30,971 nucleotides of DNA, from NCBI GenBank assembly GCA_030695785.1, contig JAUYPR010000059.1, positions 1-30,971 on the forward strand, read 5' to 3'. Below are positions 29,778-30,971 of the stretch, piece by piece. The position numbers and the translations under genes are program-made. Source of the DNA: a bacterium (lineage in GTDB: Bacteria; Patescibacteriota; Microgenomatia; JAUYPR01). Position 1 is the first letter of the stretch. Each line of letters starts with the position of its first letter. Under the pieces are notes generated by a model that was not told where the DNA came from, made no database searches, and saw only the letters and a program-made list of their open reading frames with translations.

Positions 29778-30899
29778 ATGAAAAAAGAACATGATTCCTT
29801 GCTGCGGCCAGAAGATTTGCTCAAAAGATTGCATACACGCGCACAAAAAGAACCGTCATTTTCCTTTGGTCGATCAGAACACTTTGTTGTAATGTACACA
29901 AGAGGAATACATCCACTCCACTTTCATCCTTCATGGATTGATTCTCATCCGATAAGCCTTGCACAATATCTAGAGGCTGAGCTTTTACAAGTTGCCGAGC
30001 ATTTCGAACTCACCATACCGGCGACCGTGCATTTTATTTCTGTCCGTCAACCGTTGTGGCTGGTTCCTTTAGATGGTATCAATTATGGTGCAGAGATGAG
30101 CTCATTTCCTTTTGGAAAAGGCGAGAAACTTCAGGATGCTTCGTGGAGTACCATTTTTTCTCGGAGCGAAGGCTCGAAAAAGTATACTCCACCTGTTCCA
30201 CCTTTTTACTCTTCTGCCGTCCATGAGGCAATCGGTCATGGCTTTATGCTGGACACTCTTCTTCGACAGTGGAAAGATAAAAGAGAAAACGCGATACCGT
30301 TTTTAAACGAAGGGATAGCATATTATATTGAGAACTTGCATTTCCCAGAAAGGATGCATGATAATATTATTTTTTACATTGCGTTTCGTGCATTGAAAGC
30401 ATTTCCAAATTTGCGAGACGGTTTTACCTTTGATGGTTTATCAACAAATTTCATCTCATCACAAATGGACATTGCTCGAGGATTCAGTGGGTTGAAAACT
30501 GGAGCATTTTTTAATCTTCGGGAGTCTCGAGCAGGAAAGAGGTGGTTTCAACGGAGATTTGGAGAGGCTTTTGAGGAGCATTATTTTCGTGGACGGTCAT
30601 TTATCGCATCGTTCATTCGTCATTATGGTGCAGACAAATTTTGTTTGTGGGCATCTCTTGTTGCTGACACAGGTATATTGATAGGGACTTTAGAATCCGT
30701 AATTGGGGCGTCTATCGAAGAGGTTGAATCGCAGTGGAAGAAAGACGTCTTGGAGGCGTTTGATGTTGTTACTCTTTATGAGATGCAGGTAAGAAAGTTT
30801 AATCTTCCAGGACAAGAAGTTAAGTTATGCAGGGCATTAATTCAGACGAAGTTTTTTCTTGAACATCTTGATCTAGACGGTCGATCGATCATCTTGTAG
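29778..30899 (+). CDS. Metallopeptidase-like protein with altered zinc motif
   Basis: 373 residues. SSAVHEAIGHGFML near 147-160 followed 24 residues later by FLNEGIAYYIE looks like a gluzincin active site (HExxH, then N/D-E-G-x-A-x-Y with the third ligand Glu). However, the first motif reads H-E-A-I-G-H, one residue longer than HExxH, so the His pair spacing is off. The C-terminal half resembles the helical part of peptidase-MA-like proteins (FIRHYGADKFCLWASLVADTG). No signal peptide, so cytoplasmic. It could be an inactive relative or a variant family; confidence in peptidase function is low. Confidence 0.5.
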   Translation: MKKEHDSLLRPEDLLKRLHTRAQKEPSFSFGRSEHFVVMYTRGIHPLHFHPSWIDSHPISLAQYLEAELLQVAEHFELTIPATVHFISVRQPLWLVPLDGINYGAEMSSFPFGKGEKLQDASWSTIFSRSEGSKKYTPPVPPFYSSAVHEAIGHGFMLDTLLRQWKDKRENAIPFLNEGIAYYIENLHFPERMHDNIIFYIAFRALKAFPNLRDGFTFDGLSTNFISSQMDIARGFSGLKTGAFFNLRESRAGKRWFQRRFGEAFEEHYFRGRSFIASFIRHYGADKFCLWASLVADTGILIGTLESVIGASIEEVESQWKKDVLEAFDVVTLYEMQVRKFNLPGQEVKLCRALIQTKFFLEHLDLDGRSIIL

Positions 30900-30905
30900 T
30901 ACAAT
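30900..30905 (+). promoter_or_regulatory. -10 box of ychF
   Basis: TACAAT begins one base after the stop of the previous gene and lies 6 nt before the ychF ATG. Confidence 0.5.
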
Positions 30906-30911
30906 TCTCAT

Positions 30912-30971
30912 ATGCCTTTATCTGTTGGGATTGTGGGTCTTCCCAATGTGGGAAAGTCCACACTTTTTAAT
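30912..30971 (+). CDS. ychF: YchF/OLA1-type P-loop ATPase, N-terminal end (partial)
   Basis: The first 20 codons are MPLSVGIVGLPNVGKSTLFN, the Walker A start typical of YchF, an Obg-family P-loop protein that prefers ATP and binds ribosomes. The gene runs off the window. GLPNVGKSTLFN also occurs in related GTPases such as Era or Der, but those do not begin at this distance from the start. Confidence 0.85.
   Translation, partial: MPLSVGIVGLPNVGKSTLFN

Noticed and set aside
1..30971. CRISPR array, tRNA, rRNA or insertion sequence
   Set aside because: No direct-repeat/spacer array, no cloverleaf with CCA-type acceptor, no transposase-like ORF was found by eye. A tRNAscan or Infernal run would be decisive.

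Overview
The window looks like a chromosomal segment of a Patescibacteria (Candidate Phyla Radiation) bacterium or a close relative. This is inferred from gene content, not from a marker-gene tree. Pointers are very tight packing with 1-4 nt gene overlaps, a trigger factor without its PPIase domain, a DUF5667-like secreted protein, a VirD4/TraG-like ATPase with a membrane anchor, short unknown membrane proteins and cohesin/dockerin surface proteins. TGA is used as an ordinary stop, so this is not one of the TGA-recoding lineages.

Layout. 1-746: end of tsf overlapping frr. 788-4471: a surface module with a large membrane-anchored protein ending in a dockerin-like domain, followed by two cohesin-like proteins, the second with an LPXTG-like tail. 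4499-7125: RseP site-2 protease, a GNAT-like protein and Fe/Mn superoxide dismutase. 7132-10380: a DUF5667-like secreted protein, a disordered protein and a VirD4/TraG-like ATPase, converging on a class A penicillin-binding protein (10377-12701, minus). 12763-13549: HicB-HicA toxin-antitoxin pair and an XRE regulator. 13546-16154: strong promoter, T-box riboswitch with antiterminator and terminator, a disrupted-looking AT-rich unknown gene, then proS. 16161-20960: housekeeping run tig, DHH-like phosphoesterase, rpsU, ybeY, dnaX, ybaB, recR. 21042-22030: AT-rich accessory patch with a small DUF5678-like protein, a retropepsin-like protease with a basic tail, and a gene fragment. 22103-26791: coiled-coil protein, second class A PBP, cysS and a membrane-anchored protein. 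26822-28211: small genes, including a 23-residue hydrophobic peptide, a zinc-ribbon repeat gene interrupted by TGA exactly at a zinc-ligand Cys codon, and a 56-residue membrane peptide. 28332-30971: DEAD-box-type RNA helicase with a long leader, a metallopeptidase-like protein and the start of ychF.

How it works together. Most genes serve translation (tsf, frr, proS, cysS, rpsU, ybeY, tig), DNA maintenance (dnaX, ybaB, recR) and the cell envelope (two PBPs, RseP, cohesin/dockerin proteins). Two window-wide patterns stand out. First, many start codons lie only 6-11 nt behind a recognisable -10 box (often extended TGN-TAYAMT), which predicts leaderless or near-leaderless mRNAs, while rpsU and ybaB inside operons have strong Shine-Dalgarno sequences. 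Second, short GC-rich palindromic elements with TTC-type loops are inserted in frame in dnaX, the second PBP gene and cysS. The strongest candidates for new biology are the T-box upstream of the unknown gene and proS, the cohesin/dockerin module, the TGA-for-Cys zinc ribbon, the in-gene palindromes and the leaderless promoter architecture.
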